Source of the DNA: Hyphomicrobiales bacterium
GTDB lineage: Bacteria; Pseudomonadota; Alphaproteobacteria; Rhizobiales; Phreatobacteraceae
Assembly (NCBI GenBank): GCA_017304475.1
Contig: JAFKKV010000026.1
Span: 1-64,000 of the forward strand
Direction of reading: 5' to 3'
Length of the DNA: 64,000 bases
In this document: positions 32,825 to 41,508 of the stretch, in pieces
How positions within the stretch are numbered: the first letter of the stretch is position 1
Layout: every line of letters starts with the position of its first letter
Position numbers and translations under genes: made by a program
The notes under the pieces: generated by a model
What the model was told of the DNA's origin: nothing
The model's input: only the letters and a program-made list of their open reading frames with translations
The model's database searches: none

Positions 32825-34102
32825 TCAGGACGCGAGCGCCGCCTCGAGAATATCCAGTCCTTCATCGACCACCGTCTCCTCGGCCGTCAGTGGCGTCAGG
32901 ATGCGAATGGTATTGGCGTTGGTGCCGCAGGACAGCAGGATCAGGCCGTTCTCGTGGGCGAACTGGACCACGCGCCGGGTCGCGTCGGCATCCGGCTCGG
33001 CGCTGCCGCGATCCCTAACGATGTCGAAAGCCACCATGGCGCCGAGGCCCCTGATATCGGCGATCGGCATCAGGCCGTTGCGCATGCGCAGGCTTTCGAG
33101 CCGCGTCTTCAGCCGGGCGCCGAGCGCCACCGCCCGGTCGAGCAGCTTTTCTTCCTGGAAGATGTCGAGCACGGCCAGCGCCGCGGCGCAGGCGAGCGGA
33201 TTGCCGGCATAGGTGCCGCCAAGGCCACCCGGATCGGCAGCATCCATGATCGCCGCCCGGCCGATGACACCGGACAGCGGAAAACCGCCGGCCAGGCTCT
33301 TGGCGACGCAGATCAGGTCGGGCGTGACGTCGTAATGTTCCATGGCGAACATCTTGGCGGTGCGGCCGAAACCGGTCTGCACCTCGTCCGCCACCAGCAC
33401 GATGCCGTTCTCGTCGCAGAGCCGGCGCAGCGCCCGCATCAGCTCGGGCGGCGCCTGGTGGAAACCACCCTCGCCCTGGACCGGCTCGATGATGATGGCG
33501 GCAACCCGCGAGGGGTCGACATCGGCCTTGAAGATGTAGCCGAGATATTTGAGCGAATCCTCGACGCTCACCCCGAACTGCTCCACCGGGAAAGGCACGT
33601 GCCAGACATCGGGCAGCGAGGGGCCGAGGCCCTTCTTGTAGGGCACGACCTTGCCGGTCATGGCCGAGGCCATGATGGTGCGGCCGTGGAAGGCGCCGGT
33701 AAAGGCGATGACACCGGAACGGCCGGTGGCGGCGCGGGCGATCTTGACGGCATTCTCGGTCGCCTCGGCGCCGGTGGTGAAGAAGGCCGTCTTCAGCGGG
33801 CCCTGGATCGGCGCCATGGCATTCAGCCGTTCAGCCAGCGCGATATAGGGCTCATACATCAGCACCTGGAAACAGGTGTGGGTGAAGCGCTGCATCTGCT
33901 CGCTGACCGCGGCCAGGATCTTCGGGTGGCAATGGCCGGTATTGAGCACGGCGATGCCGCCGGCGAAATCGACGTAGCGTTTGCCCTCGACGTCCCAGAC
34001 TTCGGCATTGCGGGCGCGCTGGGCGGAAATCGGTGTGACATGACTGACACCGCGGATCACGGCGTCCTGGCGGCGGGCCAGCAGTTCGGCATTGGTCGAC
34101 AT
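32825..34102 (-). CDS. gabT: 4-aminobutyrate aminotransferase-type class III transaminase
   Basis: A 425-residue cytosolic PLP enzyme converting an omega-amino acid (GABA in the type enzyme) and 2-oxoglutarate to a semialdehyde and glutamate. Family marks: VDFAGGIAVLNTGHCHP (46-62), FFTTGAEATENAVKIAR, FTGAFHGRT, EPVQGEGGF, LVADEVQTGFGRTAKMFAMEH and the Schiff-base Lys in CVAKSLAGGFPLSGV. The match to GabT is close over the whole length. It is upstream of the Pot-type cluster, which fits degradation of polyamine- or guanidino-derived amino acids, but a stable hairpin separates it from that operon. Confidence 0.85.
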   Translation of the reverse strand: MSTNAELLARRQDAVIRGVSHVTPISAQRARNAEVWDVEGKRYVDFAGGIAVLNTGHCHPKILAAVSEQMQRFTHTCFQVLMYEPYIALAERLNAMAPIQGPLKTAFFTTGAEATENAVKIARAATGRSGVIAFTGAFHGRTIMASAMTGKVVPYKKGLGPSLPDVWHVPFPVEQFGVSVEDSLKYLGYIFKADVDPSRVAAIIIEPVQGEGGFHQAPPELMRALRRLCDENGIVLVADEVQTGFGRTAKMFAMEHYDVTPDLICVAKSLAGGFPLSGVIGRAAIMDAADPGGLGGTYAGNPLACAAALAVLDIFQEEKLLDRAVALGARLKTRLESLRMRNGLMPIADIRGLGAMVAFDIVRDRGSAEPDADATRRVVQFAHENGLILLSCGTNANTIRILTPLTAEETVVDEGLDILEAALAS

Positions 34103-34166
34103 GGGCAATCCAGTTCGGACGATGGGTCTCGAACGCTAGGAGCCCCGATGGCGAGGGACAATCAGC

Positions 34167-35087
34167 TTATTCGGCGCGCATTGCTGCATCAGATGCACCG
34201 GTCGCGGCCCCGCTCTGCAGCGCATCCTTCAGCCAGCGGCGCAGCACCACCAGTTCCGGATCGGCCCAGCGCCTGGCCGCCGCGACAAAATAATAGCCGC
34301 CGAGGCTGACCGTATGCGGGCTCATGTCGACCAGTCGTCCGGCGGCAAGGTCGTCCTCGACCAGCAACGAGTTGGCGAGCGCCACGCCCTGGCCCTGCCG
34401 CGCCGCCTCGATGGTCAGGTGGGCATGCCACAGGCGTGGTCCGCGCAGTATCGGCAAGTCGCCGACCCCGGCATATTCGAACCATTGCTCCCAGTAGAGC
34501 GTCGAGGCTTCATGGATCAGCGGCAGCTTGAGGAAGTCGGCGGCCTCGGTCACCGCCGGGAAGCGCGAGCGGAAGGCCGGGCTCGCCACCGCATGGACAC
34601 CTGGCGCCGCGAGCAGTTCGGTCCTGACATTGGGATGGGTGATCAGCATGTTCATGTGGATCACCTCGGCATCGGCTTCGCCACGGGCGAAATCCGGACG
34701 CGCCAGGGTCGGCTGCAGCAGGATGTCGTAATTCGGCAGGCGGGCCTGCAACAGCGGCAGGCGGGCGAGCAGACGCTGGTTGGCGATGCCGGGAATGCAC
34801 CAGATCGTCAGGCTGCGCCGGGTCGATGGGCGGATGTCCTCATTGGCCTGGCGCATGATGTCGAAGGCGCGGCTGATCTGGGCATGGAAGGCCTCCCCCG
34901 CCGCGGTCAGCAGCAGGCCCCGGCCATGGGCCTCGACCAGTGCCACGTTGAGATCGAGCTGGAGATTGCGGATGTGACGCGAGACGACGGTCGGGCTGAC
35001 CGCCAGTTCATCGCTTGCGGCCTTGATGCTGCCGGTGCGGCCGACGGCTTCGAAAGCCCTCAGGGCGTTGAGCGACGGTAGGCGCAT
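34167..35087 (-). CDS. LysR family transcriptional regulator (GcvA-like)
   Basis: A 306-residue regulator. ATG 35087 gives the standard N-terminus MRLPSLNALRAFEAVGR and has AAGGAG upstream; ATG 35126 is an alternative. The HTH is TGSIKAASDELAVSPTVVSRHIRNLQ (about 19-44), followed by the GcvA-type LLLTAAGEAF and the effector domain with HEASTLYWEQWFEYAG. It lies 64 nt from gabT on the same strand and diverges from an MFS gene, so it may control either. Confidence 0.85.
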   Translation of the reverse strand: MRLPSLNALRAFEAVGRTGSIKAASDELAVSPTVVSRHIRNLQLDLNVALVEAHGRGLLLTAAGEAFHAQISRAFDIMRQANEDIRPSTRRSLTIWCIPGIANQRLLARLPLLQARLPNYDILLQPTLARPDFARGEADAEVIHMNMLITHPNVRTELLAAPGVHAVASPAFRSRFPAVTEAADFLKLPLIHEASTLYWEQWFEYAGVGDLPILRGPRLWHAHLTIEAARQGQGVALANSLLVEDDLAAGRLVDMSPHTVSLGGYYFVAAARRWADPELVVLRRWLKDALQSGAATGASDAAMRAE

Positions 35088-35292
35088 CGACCAGCGGGCT
35101 CCTTGCAGCACGGCCTCTGGGCGCATGACCTAGCCGGAATTTTCCGCGCGGGCTATGGGCGAGGTTGTCACGCGGACGTTCAAGGCCTCGCGCGCATGCC
35201 AGGGCGCCCGCATTCCGGCCGGCCGCCGGTGTCATGAATTTGAGACACAGGGTCTGCTAGCCAGGACTTTTGATCATTGCCTGGTCGATCAG

Positions 35293-36504
35293 ATGCCATT
35301 GCCGACAGCCGACAGGACAATCGTCCGGACACTGCTGGTTCTCTCGGTGGCGCAGGTCGTCGGCTGGGGAACGGTCGGCCTTCCCGCGATCCTCGGCCGC
35401 CAGATGGCCGGCGACCTTCACATGGACCTGTCGGCGGCCTTTGCCGGCAGCTCGGTGCTCTATGTCATGATGGGGCTCTGCGCGCCGCTGCTGGCCCGGC
35501 CCTTCACGCGCCTCGGCGCGCGCCAGGTGATGATGGCGGGAACGCTGCTGGCGGCGCCGGGCTTCGTCGTCATGTCGCTCGCCCATGGCCCGGCGGCCTA
35601 TTTCGCCGCCTGGACGATCCTCGGCGTGGCCGGCAGCGCCAGCCTGTCGACGGCCGCCTATATCATGCTGAACGAGGTCGCCGGGCAGAAGGCGAAAAGC
35701 GCCATTGGCGCTCTCATGCTGGTCACCGGGCTGTCCAGCAGCATCTTCTGGCCGCTGACCTCGGTCCTCGCCGGCATGGCGGGCTGGCGTGGCACATGCC
35801 TCGTCTATGCCGGCATGATGCTGCTCATATGCCTGCCGCTCTACGCCTTCGGCCTGCCGCGCCGGCCGGCCGCAAGCAGCGACCTGACGGCGATGTCCGG
35901 CCCGGCCGCCGGCCCCCCGCGGCCGGTCAGGCGCGGGACCTTCTCCCTGATCGTCTCGGCGATCGCCTTGAACAGCTTCGTCACCTTCGGCTTCGCGGCG
36001 GTGATGATCGAATTGCTCAAGGCGGCGGGCCTGCCGCCGGCCGAAGCCCTCGCCTTCGGCTCGGCCCTCGGGGTCATCCAGGTGAGCGCCCGCGGCATCG
36101 ACTTCCTGGGTGGCGGGCGATGGGACGGCATCACCACCGGGCTCATTGCCGGCCTCGCCTTGCCGACCTCCATGCTGCTCCTGATGACCGGAGGCGGAAC
36201 CTATTGGTCGATCGCCGCCTTCATCGTCCTCTATGGCCTGGGCAGTGGGGCTCTGGCCGTGGCACGCGCGACCATCCCCTTGGTGTTCTACGACAAGGCC
36301 GACTATGCCAGGGCCTCCTCGCACATCGCCTTGCCGCTGAACCTGATCTCCGCGCTGGCGCCGCCGGTCCTGGTCGGGCTGCTCGGGCGTTCCGGGACGC
36401 AGGCCCTGCTCGGCCTTGCCATGGCGTGTTCGTGCGGCGCGCTGCTGATCCTGCTCGTGCTCGCCCGCCGCCGGCCGTCGCTCGAGACGGTTGCGACCAG
36501 TTGA
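35293..36504 (+). CDS. Major facilitator superfamily transporter
   Basis: A 403-residue inner-membrane protein with about 12 hydrophobic segments, starting TLLVLSVAQVVGWGTVGLPAILGRQMAGDL (about 14-43). The cytoplasmic loop 2-3 has ARPFTRLGARQVMMAG, a variant of the MFS motif A. The frame is open upstream to 35155 but the membrane topology begins at ATG 35293. Substrate not evident; it could be an efflux or uptake carrier. It diverges from the LysR gene. Confidence 0.82.
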   Translation: MPLPTADRTIVRTLLVLSVAQVVGWGTVGLPAILGRQMAGDLHMDLSAAFAGSSVLYVMMGLCAPLLARPFTRLGARQVMMAGTLLAAPGFVVMSLAHGPAAYFAAWTILGVAGSASLSTAAYIMLNEVAGQKAKSAIGALMLVTGLSSSIFWPLTSVLAGMAGWRGTCLVYAGMMLLICLPLYAFGLPRRPAASSDLTAMSGPAAGPPRPVRRGTFSLIVSAIALNSFVTFGFAAVMIELLKAAGLPPAEALAFGSALGVIQVSARGIDFLGGGRWDGITTGLIAGLALPTSMLLLMTGGGTYWSIAAFIVLYGLGSGALAVARATIPLVFYDKADYARASSHIALPLNLISALAPPVLVGLLGRSGTQALLGLAMACSCGALLILLVLARRRPSLETVATS

Positions 36505-36572
36505 TGCCAACGGCATGCTGCTCTTGATCGAACCCTTGTCTTACGGCCGGGTTTCGCGACGGGAGAAGATCC

Positions 36573-37115
36573 GTGTCCTTGCCGCGTTTTGAGACCGAAC
36601 GTCTTCTGGTTCAGCCGCGCTCGATGCGCGACTTCGAGGCCTGCCTGGCGATGGACCGCGATCCGGACGTGACGCGATATATCCCCGGGCCCTGGAATGA
36701 CGCTGCGCAGCATGAGCGTTTCCTGAGCGAGCGGATTCAAATGTCGTTCGGTTCCGGCCTGGGATATTGGTCGATCTTTCCCAAGGATCGGCCCGATCAG
36801 TTTCTCGGCTGGATCCTGCTGATCCCCTATGACGGCGCCGGCCCGGAGATCGAGATCGGCTGGCGGCTGAACCGGCTTGCCTGGGGCAAGGGTTACGCAA
36901 GCGAGGCCGCCCGTCCGATCGTCGCGCACGCCTTCCGAACGGCGGGCCTCAGCCGGATCGTCGCCGATATCGACGCGGCCAATTCACGCTCGACGCACGT
37001 GGCCGAGAAGATCGGCCTGCGCCTGGTCGGCCATGGCAGGCAGGGGGATGTCGCCTGCAAATGCTACGCGATGACGCGGGACGATTTCAGTTCCGCCACG
37101 CGGCAAGAGGCCTGA
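36573..37115 (+). CDS. GNAT N-acetyltransferase, RimJ/RimL type
   Basis: A 180-residue acetyltransferase from GTG 36573 (GGGAGAAG about 6 nt upstream). Starts with the RimJ/L-typical FETERLLVQPRSMRDFEACLAM. EIEIGWRLNRLAWGKGYASEAAR (about 92-114) holds the acetyl-CoA site, and NSRSTHVAEKIGLRLVG (about 137-153) is the motif preceding the C-terminal strand. Substrate may be an alpha-amino group or small amine. Follows the MFS gene by 68 nt. Confidence 0.85.
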   Translation: MSLPRFETERLLVQPRSMRDFEACLAMDRDPDVTRYIPGPWNDAAQHERFLSERIQMSFGSGLGYWSIFPKDRPDQFLGWILLIPYDGAGPEIEIGWRLNRLAWGKGYASEAARPIVAHAFRTAGLSRIVADIDAANSRSTHVAEKIGLRLVGHGRQGDVACKCYAMTRDDFSSATRQEA

Positions 37116-37218
37116 TCCGGGCCCCTGCCCGTCAGCCCCCTCATTCACCAACAGCGACGGCGTTGCGCGTCCCTGCCCCGCAGATTTGCACGCGGCAAGG
37201 CCCGGCCGGTCCGTCGCC

Positions 37219-38475
37219 TCAGGCGGCGCCGCGGTCCGCGCGATAGACGCTGGGCTCGATGTCGGGCGAGCGCCCCGAGAGCAGATCCGCCATCAGCCGG
37301 CCGGAGCCGCAGGCCATGGTCCAGCCGAGCGTGCCGTGACCGGTGTTCAGGTGCAGGTTGGCGTAGCGCGTAGCGCCGATGATCGGGGTGCCGTCCGGCG
37401 TCATCGGCCGGAGGCCGGTCCAGAACTTCGCGCCTTCGATCCTGCCGCCGCGCGGGAAGAGGTCACCGACCGAATGTTCGAGCGTCGCGCGCCGGCCGGC
37501 ATGGAGCGTCAGGTCGTAGCCGCCGAGCTCGGCCGTGCCGCCGACCCGGATGCGGTCGCCGAGCCGCGTGATGGCGACCTTGTAGGTCTCGTCCATGACG
37601 GTCGAGACGGGTGCCGCCTCGGCTTCGGTGATCGGCAAGGTGAGCGAATAGCCCTTGACCGGATAGACCGGGATGTCGATGCCGAGCGGGCGCAGCAGCA
37701 GCGGCGAATAGCTGCCGAGCGCCACGATGTAATTGTCGCCCTGGATCCGGCCGGCGCTGGTCTCGACGCCGGTGATGCGGCCCCCCTCGCTGGCGAGGCG
37801 GTCGATGCGGATGTCCTGGCGGAATTCGACGCCGAGCTCGGCCGCCTTGGCGGCGAGCGCCTGGGTGAACATGTGGCAGTCACCGGTCTCGTCATGCGGC
37901 AGGCGCAGGCCGCCGGCGAACTTCTCGCTGACCAGCCCGAGCGCCGGTTCCGCCGCCACGCAGCCGGCGCGATCCAGCAGCTCGTGGCCGACGCCAAATT
38001 CCTTGAGCACCTCGATATCGCCACCGGTGCCGTCGAGATCCTTCTGCGTCCGGAACAGTTGCAGGGTGCCTTGGCTGCGATGGTCATAGGCGATGCCGGT
38101 ATCGGCGCGCAGCGCCATCAGGCAGTCGCGGCTATATTCGGCCAGCGCCACCATGCGGCTCTTGTTGACCCGGTAGCGCGCCGTGGTGCAATTGCCGAGC
38201 ATGCGCAGCATCCAGATCCACATGGCGGGATCGAGCTTCGGCCGGACCACCAGGGGTCCGTATTTCATGGTCAGCCATTTCACCGCCTTGGCCGGCACGC
38301 CAGGCCCGGCCCAGGGCGAGGAATAGCCGGGCGAGACCTCGCCGGCATTGGCGAAGCTGGTCTCCAGCGCGACACCCGGCTGCCGGTCGACGACCACCAC
38401 CTCATGGCCGGCCCGCGCCAGATAATAGGCGCTGGTGACACCGATCACGCCGCCGCCAAGAATGACCGTCTTCAT
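37219..38475 (-). CDS. dadA: D-amino acid dehydrogenase small subunit (DadA type)
   Basis: A 418-residue FAD-dependent, membrane-associated enzyme that oxidises D-amino acids to 2-oxo acids and passes electrons to the respiratory chain. ATG 38475 follows GAGGCGCG. FAD-binding LGGGVIGVTSAYYLARAGHEVVVVDRQ (about 5-31), SFANAGEVSPGYSSPWAGPGVP (a DadA hallmark), a PVYPVKGYSLTLP segment and the C-terminal LRPMTPDGTPIIGATRY plus LNTGHGTLGWTMACGSGRLMADL all match. It diverges from an Lrp-type gene, the usual arrangement for dad loci, but no alanine racemase (dadX) is adjacent. Confidence 0.9.
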   Translation of the reverse strand: MKTVILGGGVIGVTSAYYLARAGHEVVVVDRQPGVALETSFANAGEVSPGYSSPWAGPGVPAKAVKWLTMKYGPLVVRPKLDPAMWIWMLRMLGNCTTARYRVNKSRMVALAEYSRDCLMALRADTGIAYDHRSQGTLQLFRTQKDLDGTGGDIEVLKEFGVGHELLDRAGCVAAEPALGLVSEKFAGGLRLPHDETGDCHMFTQALAAKAAELGVEFRQDIRIDRLASEGGRITGVETSAGRIQGDNYIVALGSYSPLLLRPLGIDIPVYPVKGYSLTLPITEAEAAPVSTVMDETYKVAITRLGDRIRVGGTAELGGYDLTLHAGRRATLEHSVGDLFPRGGRIEGAKFWTGLRPMTPDGTPIIGATRYANLHLNTGHGTLGWTMACGSGRLMADLLSGRSPDIEPSVYRADRGAA

Positions 38476-38565
38476 ATCGCGCCTCTGACCACCGACCGGT
38501 GCCCCTGATGCGCGAGACAATATGAGTTGAAGCGTCGAATGTGCTTGATTTTGGCCGATCTTTGT

Positions 38566-38599
38566 TCGAATTCATCGTCATAGACGCAATGAAATTCGA
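38566..38599. promoter_or_regulatory. Inverted repeat in the dadA/lrp divergent promoter
   Basis: TCGAATTCAT (38566-38575) and ATGAAATTCGA (38589-38599) form an inverted pair differing by one inserted base, in an AT-richer 138-bp gap. This matches the loose, AT-rich symmetry of Lrp/AsnC sites. It lies immediately before the Lrp start (38614) and is a candidate autoregulatory site. Confidence 0.45.
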
Positions 38600-38613
38600 C
38601 AATTTGGCAGAGT

Positions 38614-39057
38614 ATGTCACACGCCCTGGATGCCCTCGATCACCGCATTCTTCTGCTCTTGCGCGCCGACGGACGCATGACCAATGCCGACCTCGCGGCG
38701 GCGGTCGGATTGTCGGCCTCGGCCTGCCTCCGGCGGGTGAAGATGCTGGAGGCGAGCGGTGTCATCAGCGGCTACACGGCGCTCATCGATCAGCGCCTGT
38801 CGGAGAACATGGCGGTGGTGATCGCCCACATCACGCTGGAGCGGCAGACCGAGGACTATCTCGCGCGCTTCGAGGCGGCGATCCGCAAATGCCCGGAGGT
38901 GCGCAAATGCGACCTGATGACCGGCGCGTCGGACTATCTCGTGCGTGTCGAGATCACCCATGCCGCCGATTACGAGCGGGTGCACAAGGATGTGCTGTCG
39001 CGCCTGCCCGGCGTCTCGCGCATCCAGTCGAGCTTCGCCATTCGCAGCGTGATCTGA
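38614..39057 (+). CDS. Lrp/AsnC family transcriptional regulator
   Basis: A 147-residue feast/famine regulator. HTH at about 8-58 (LDHRILLLLRADGRMTNADLAAAVGLSASACLRRVKMLEASGVI); RAM effector domain at about 65-140 (AVVIAHITLERQ, MTGASDYLVRVEI, LPGVSRIQSSFAIRSV). It diverges from dadA, so it is probably the amino-acid-responsive activator of D-amino acid (e.g. D-alanine) use, in the manner of DadR. Confidence 0.88.
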   Translation: MSHALDALDHRILLLLRADGRMTNADLAAAVGLSASACLRRVKMLEASGVISGYTALIDQRLSENMAVVIAHITLERQTEDYLARFEAAIRKCPEVRKCDLMTGASDYLVRVEITHAADYERVHKDVLSRLPGVSRIQSSFAIRSVI

Positions 39058-39368
39058 GGGCTGGCTCTGCGGCATGAACACAAATCGGAAGCACTATTTC
39101 AGCGTCTGCACAACGGTTGGCCGTCCTTCGAGGCTCGCAAAAGCTCGCACCTCAGGATGAGGTAAAACGGTGTATTGCGTTGATGTTGTTGATGAAGCTC
39201 AGACGGCAACGCCCGTGCGGCACCACCTCCGGCGCGGGTCCCCACCCCCCTCATCCTGAGGTGCTCGCGCTCTTGCGCGAGCCTCGAAGGACGGCCAACC
39301 GCCGTGCAAGACACCAAAGGCACTGTCCGTTCGAGATGTGTGGCCCAGCTGGCCGCCGCGCCTGCCAT
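39058..39368. other. 311-bp convergent gap filled by a family A inverted repeat
   Basis: No gene seen. The space between lrp (plus) and the DUF2855 gene (minus) is dominated by the inverted pair annotated at 39115-39300. The 86 bp between the arms contain nothing recognisable. Confidence 0.6.
39115..39300. repeat. Inverted pair of repeat family A
   Basis: Arm 1 (39115-39162) and arm 2 (39249-39300) are complementary over GGTTGGCCGTCCTTCGAGGC and over CCTCAGGATGAGG, with a 4-bp length difference in the middle (CAAAAG against a longer CGCAAGAGCG stretch). They resemble the perfect pair at 3079-3247. The arms again sit between convergent genes. Confidence 0.8.
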
Positions 39369-40481
39369 TCAACCAAGCAGGACGACATGGCCTTCACGGG
39401 GATCGCCGCCATTGGCGTTGAGCGCGGCGATCACGCCCTGCGCCGCCTCGAAGCCCAGGGCCTCGACCACTGTCAGCCAGGGACGGGACCTATCGGAAAT
39501 CCGGGCGATGAAGCTCTGCTGGGCGGCATTGAAGCGCGCGTTGACGACGGCCGGTCCCCAGTCGGCATTGCGCTTCTTGATCTGCACCGGCGCGAAATAG
39601 AATTGCGGCGCCGGCCCGGGCAGGTCCTGGGCTTTCAGGAATTCCGTATTGGCGGCCGAACCGGCATAACAGTCATAGACCAGCGCGGCGCCGAGGTGAT
39701 GGTGGATGCGGCCGCGCAGCGCCTCGTCGCCGGAGAAGTCGACATAGAGCGTCGGGACGGCCTTATCGAGCTTCTCGACGTCGTCGTAGCGCGCCACCGC
39801 ATCGTAGCAGCCGAGGCCGCGCACGAAACGCTCATTGCGCGCCGACGTCAGCCCCAGCCGCTCGACGCCCTTGCCCTCGCCCTCGGACAGACAGAAGGCC
39901 GTGCCATAGGCGGTCTTGCTTGACGCGCTCGAGATGAGGAGGCGCTGGGCGCCGAAGAAGCCGTTGTCCTCGAGAAAATCGGCCAGCATGAAGGAGGTGA
40001 TGAACAGGGGCCGGATCAGCGCCTGATAGCTTTCCAGCGCTTCGGCATGGACGGGATCCTCGCTGCAGCGGCCATATTGATTATAGGCCGAGGTCAGCGC
40101 CTTGCGGTGCGCGCTGCCGTCGTAGAAACCCCGGCCGGTGACCCGTTCGGCCTGCATGCGGATGTGGCTGGCGATCGGGTAGTAGCCGTAGAAGCGCTCG
40201 CCGACATCGATGCCGGCGACGCCTGACGACACCACGTCGGCGAAACCCCAGGCCGGCATGTGGCCCCAGCCCGGCCGGCCGCTGGGGAAGAAACCCCAAT
40301 AGCCCATGGCATCGCCAAAGGCGGCATAGGTGATGTTGTTGGTGGTCAGCGCCAGGCGATCGATCCGCAGCAGGACCTCGCCCGGCGCGGCCTCGGCGCT
40401 CTCCTCGCGGGTGGCGATCAGCGAGCGGCCGAGATCCTGCTTGTCGGTCAAGAGAAGCGTGACGGTCAGGCGGTCGGTCAT
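39369..40481 (-). CDS. DUF2855 family protein (oxidoreductase-like)
   Basis: A 370-residue protein of DUF2855. Recognisable blocks are LLRIDRLALTTNNITYAAFGDAMGYWGFFP (about 37-66), a GWGHMPAWGFADVVSS segment resembling the GroES-like part of medium-chain reductases, LLISSASSKTAYGTAF (a Rossmann-like strand-turn) and VYDCYAGSAANTEFL. The fold suggests a quinone-oxidoreductase relative, but activity is not established. It diverges from a TetR gene, so it is probably an inducible detoxification or catabolic enzyme. Confidence 0.82.
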   Translation of the reverse strand: MTDRLTVTLLLTDKQDLGRSLIATREESAEAAPGEVLLRIDRLALTTNNITYAAFGDAMGYWGFFPSGRPGWGHMPAWGFADVVSSGVAGIDVGERFYGYYPIASHIRMQAERVTGRGFYDGSAHRKALTSAYNQYGRCSEDPVHAEALESYQALIRPLFITSFMLADFLEDNGFFGAQRLLISSASSKTAYGTAFCLSEGEGKGVERLGLTSARNERFVRGLGCYDAVARYDDVEKLDKAVPTLYVDFSGDEALRGRIHHHLGAALVYDCYAGSAANTEFLKAQDLPGPAPQFYFAPVQIKKRNADWGPAVVNARFNAAQQSFIARISDRSRPWLTVVEALGFEAAQGVIAALNANGGDPREGHVVLLG

Positions 40482-40512
40482 GCTAGCCTCCGGGCACCGG
40501 TTTCAAGTCCGA

Positions 40513-40552
40513 CCGAAACTAGCAATTCGCCGAAACTCCTGGGTTCGGTTTC
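40513..40552. promoter_or_regulatory. Repeated CCGAAACT boxes in the DUF2855/tetR promoter
   Basis: CCGAAACT occurs at 40513-40520 and again at 40530-40537 (17 nt apart), and an inverted copy of its core (CGGTTTC) at 40546-40552, four bases before the tetR ATG. The 74-bp gap leaves little room for anything else, so these are the likely binding elements of the adjacent TetR protein. Confidence 0.45.
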
Positions 40553-40555
40553 CCG

Positions 40556-41191
40556 ATGCCGCGTCACGAAGCGCCCAAAGCCCTGCCGAAACCGCTGAAA
40601 CGGCCCTCGCAGGCCCGCGCCAAATTCACCGTCCAGGCGCTCTACGACACCTTCGTTCGGATTTGGCGGCGCGACGGTCCCGCGGCCGCCACGACCAAGG
40701 CGGTGGCGGCGGAAGCCGGCTTCGCCGTCGGCACGGTCTATGACTATTTCCCGAACCGCGAGGCGCTGTTCTCGGGTTATGTCCGCCATTCCCTGGAGCT
40801 GCTGCTCGGCCGCATCGACGCGCAAGTGATCGCGCCCGGCGGGCTTGCCTGGGAGCAGCGGCTCTCCCGGCTCGTCCGCATCACCGCCTGTGCCGATCCG
40901 GACGCCGCTTATTTCGACGCCGCCATGCTGGCGCGGGAACACGAGGTCGCCGAGCCGAAACATCACCGCCGGTTCTTCGACGAGCTGACCGCCAAGTGGA
41001 CGGAGGCCATCCGGTCCTGGCCGGATCTCGACCCCCAGCCGTCCGACTTGACCATCCGCACGCTCTGCGTCGCGGTCTGGGGCTCACGCCGCTATGTCCT
41101 GCTGGTCGCCCCACCGGCCGAGGCGCTGGGCGACTGGGTCTCCGCGCTGGAGCGGGTCGCCCGCCAGGCCTTGCGGGCACCGTCCGACTAA
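40556..41191 (+). CDS. TetR family transcriptional regulator
   Basis: A 211-residue repressor. A basic leader (residues 1-22) precedes the HTH (AKFTVQALYDTFVRIWRRDGPAAATTKAVAAEAGFAVGTVYDYFPNREALF, about 22-72). The C-terminal domain contains REHEVAEPKHHRRFFDEL. It is divergent from the DUF2855 gene with only 74 bp between them, implying that it controls both genes. Convergent with the SDR gene across a repeat-filled gap. Confidence 0.85.
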   Translation: MPRHEAPKALPKPLKRPSQARAKFTVQALYDTFVRIWRRDGPAAATTKAVAAEAGFAVGTVYDYFPNREALFSGYVRHSLELLLGRIDAQVIAPGGLAWEQRLSRLVRITACADPDAAYFDAAMLAREHEVAEPKHHRRFFDELTAKWTEAIRSWPDLDPQPSDLTIRTLCVAVWGSRRYVLLVAPPAEALGDWVSALERVARQALRAPSD

Positions 41192-41508
41192 GGACGCCTC
41201 GCGCATCGGGCAGCCGTCCTTCGAGGCTCGCGCAAGAGCACCTCAAGAGCCAGTGTTCGCACACATCGTTCAGACGAGCCTGAATGTGTCGCCCAGCGAA
41301 ATTCCACGCGGGAGCCACCACTCTTCACCTCTCCCCGTCGGGGAGAGGTCGGCCGAAGGCCGGGAGAGGGGGCGAAGCGGGCGACGAAGAAGCTCCATGC
41401 GAAACGCGCAAGGCGTTGTTCTGGACCTGCAATTCCCCCTCTCCCGGCGCTACGCGCCGACCTCTCCCCGCCGGGGAGAGGTAAAGAGTGGCGGTTCCAG
41501 CGCACGCC
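41192..41508. other. 317-bp convergent gap filled by repeat families A and B
   Basis: No gene seen. A single partial family A copy at 41213-41250 (CCGTCCTTCGAGGCTCGCGC) is followed by the family B inverted pair. Together they occupy roughly half of the space between tetR and the SDR gene. Confidence 0.65.
41318..41491. repeat. Inverted pair of repeat family B
   Basis: Arm 1 (41318-41372) and arm 2 (41435-41491) are complementary. Each contains its own small hairpin, ACCTCTCCCC followed by GGGGAGAGGT, plus a GCC-rich hairpin next to GGGAGAGGGGG. The whole can fold as one long stem of paired sub-hairpins. This sequence style is common as an intergenic repeat in the Hyphomicrobiales (from general knowledge). 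It lies between convergent genes. Confidence 0.8.
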
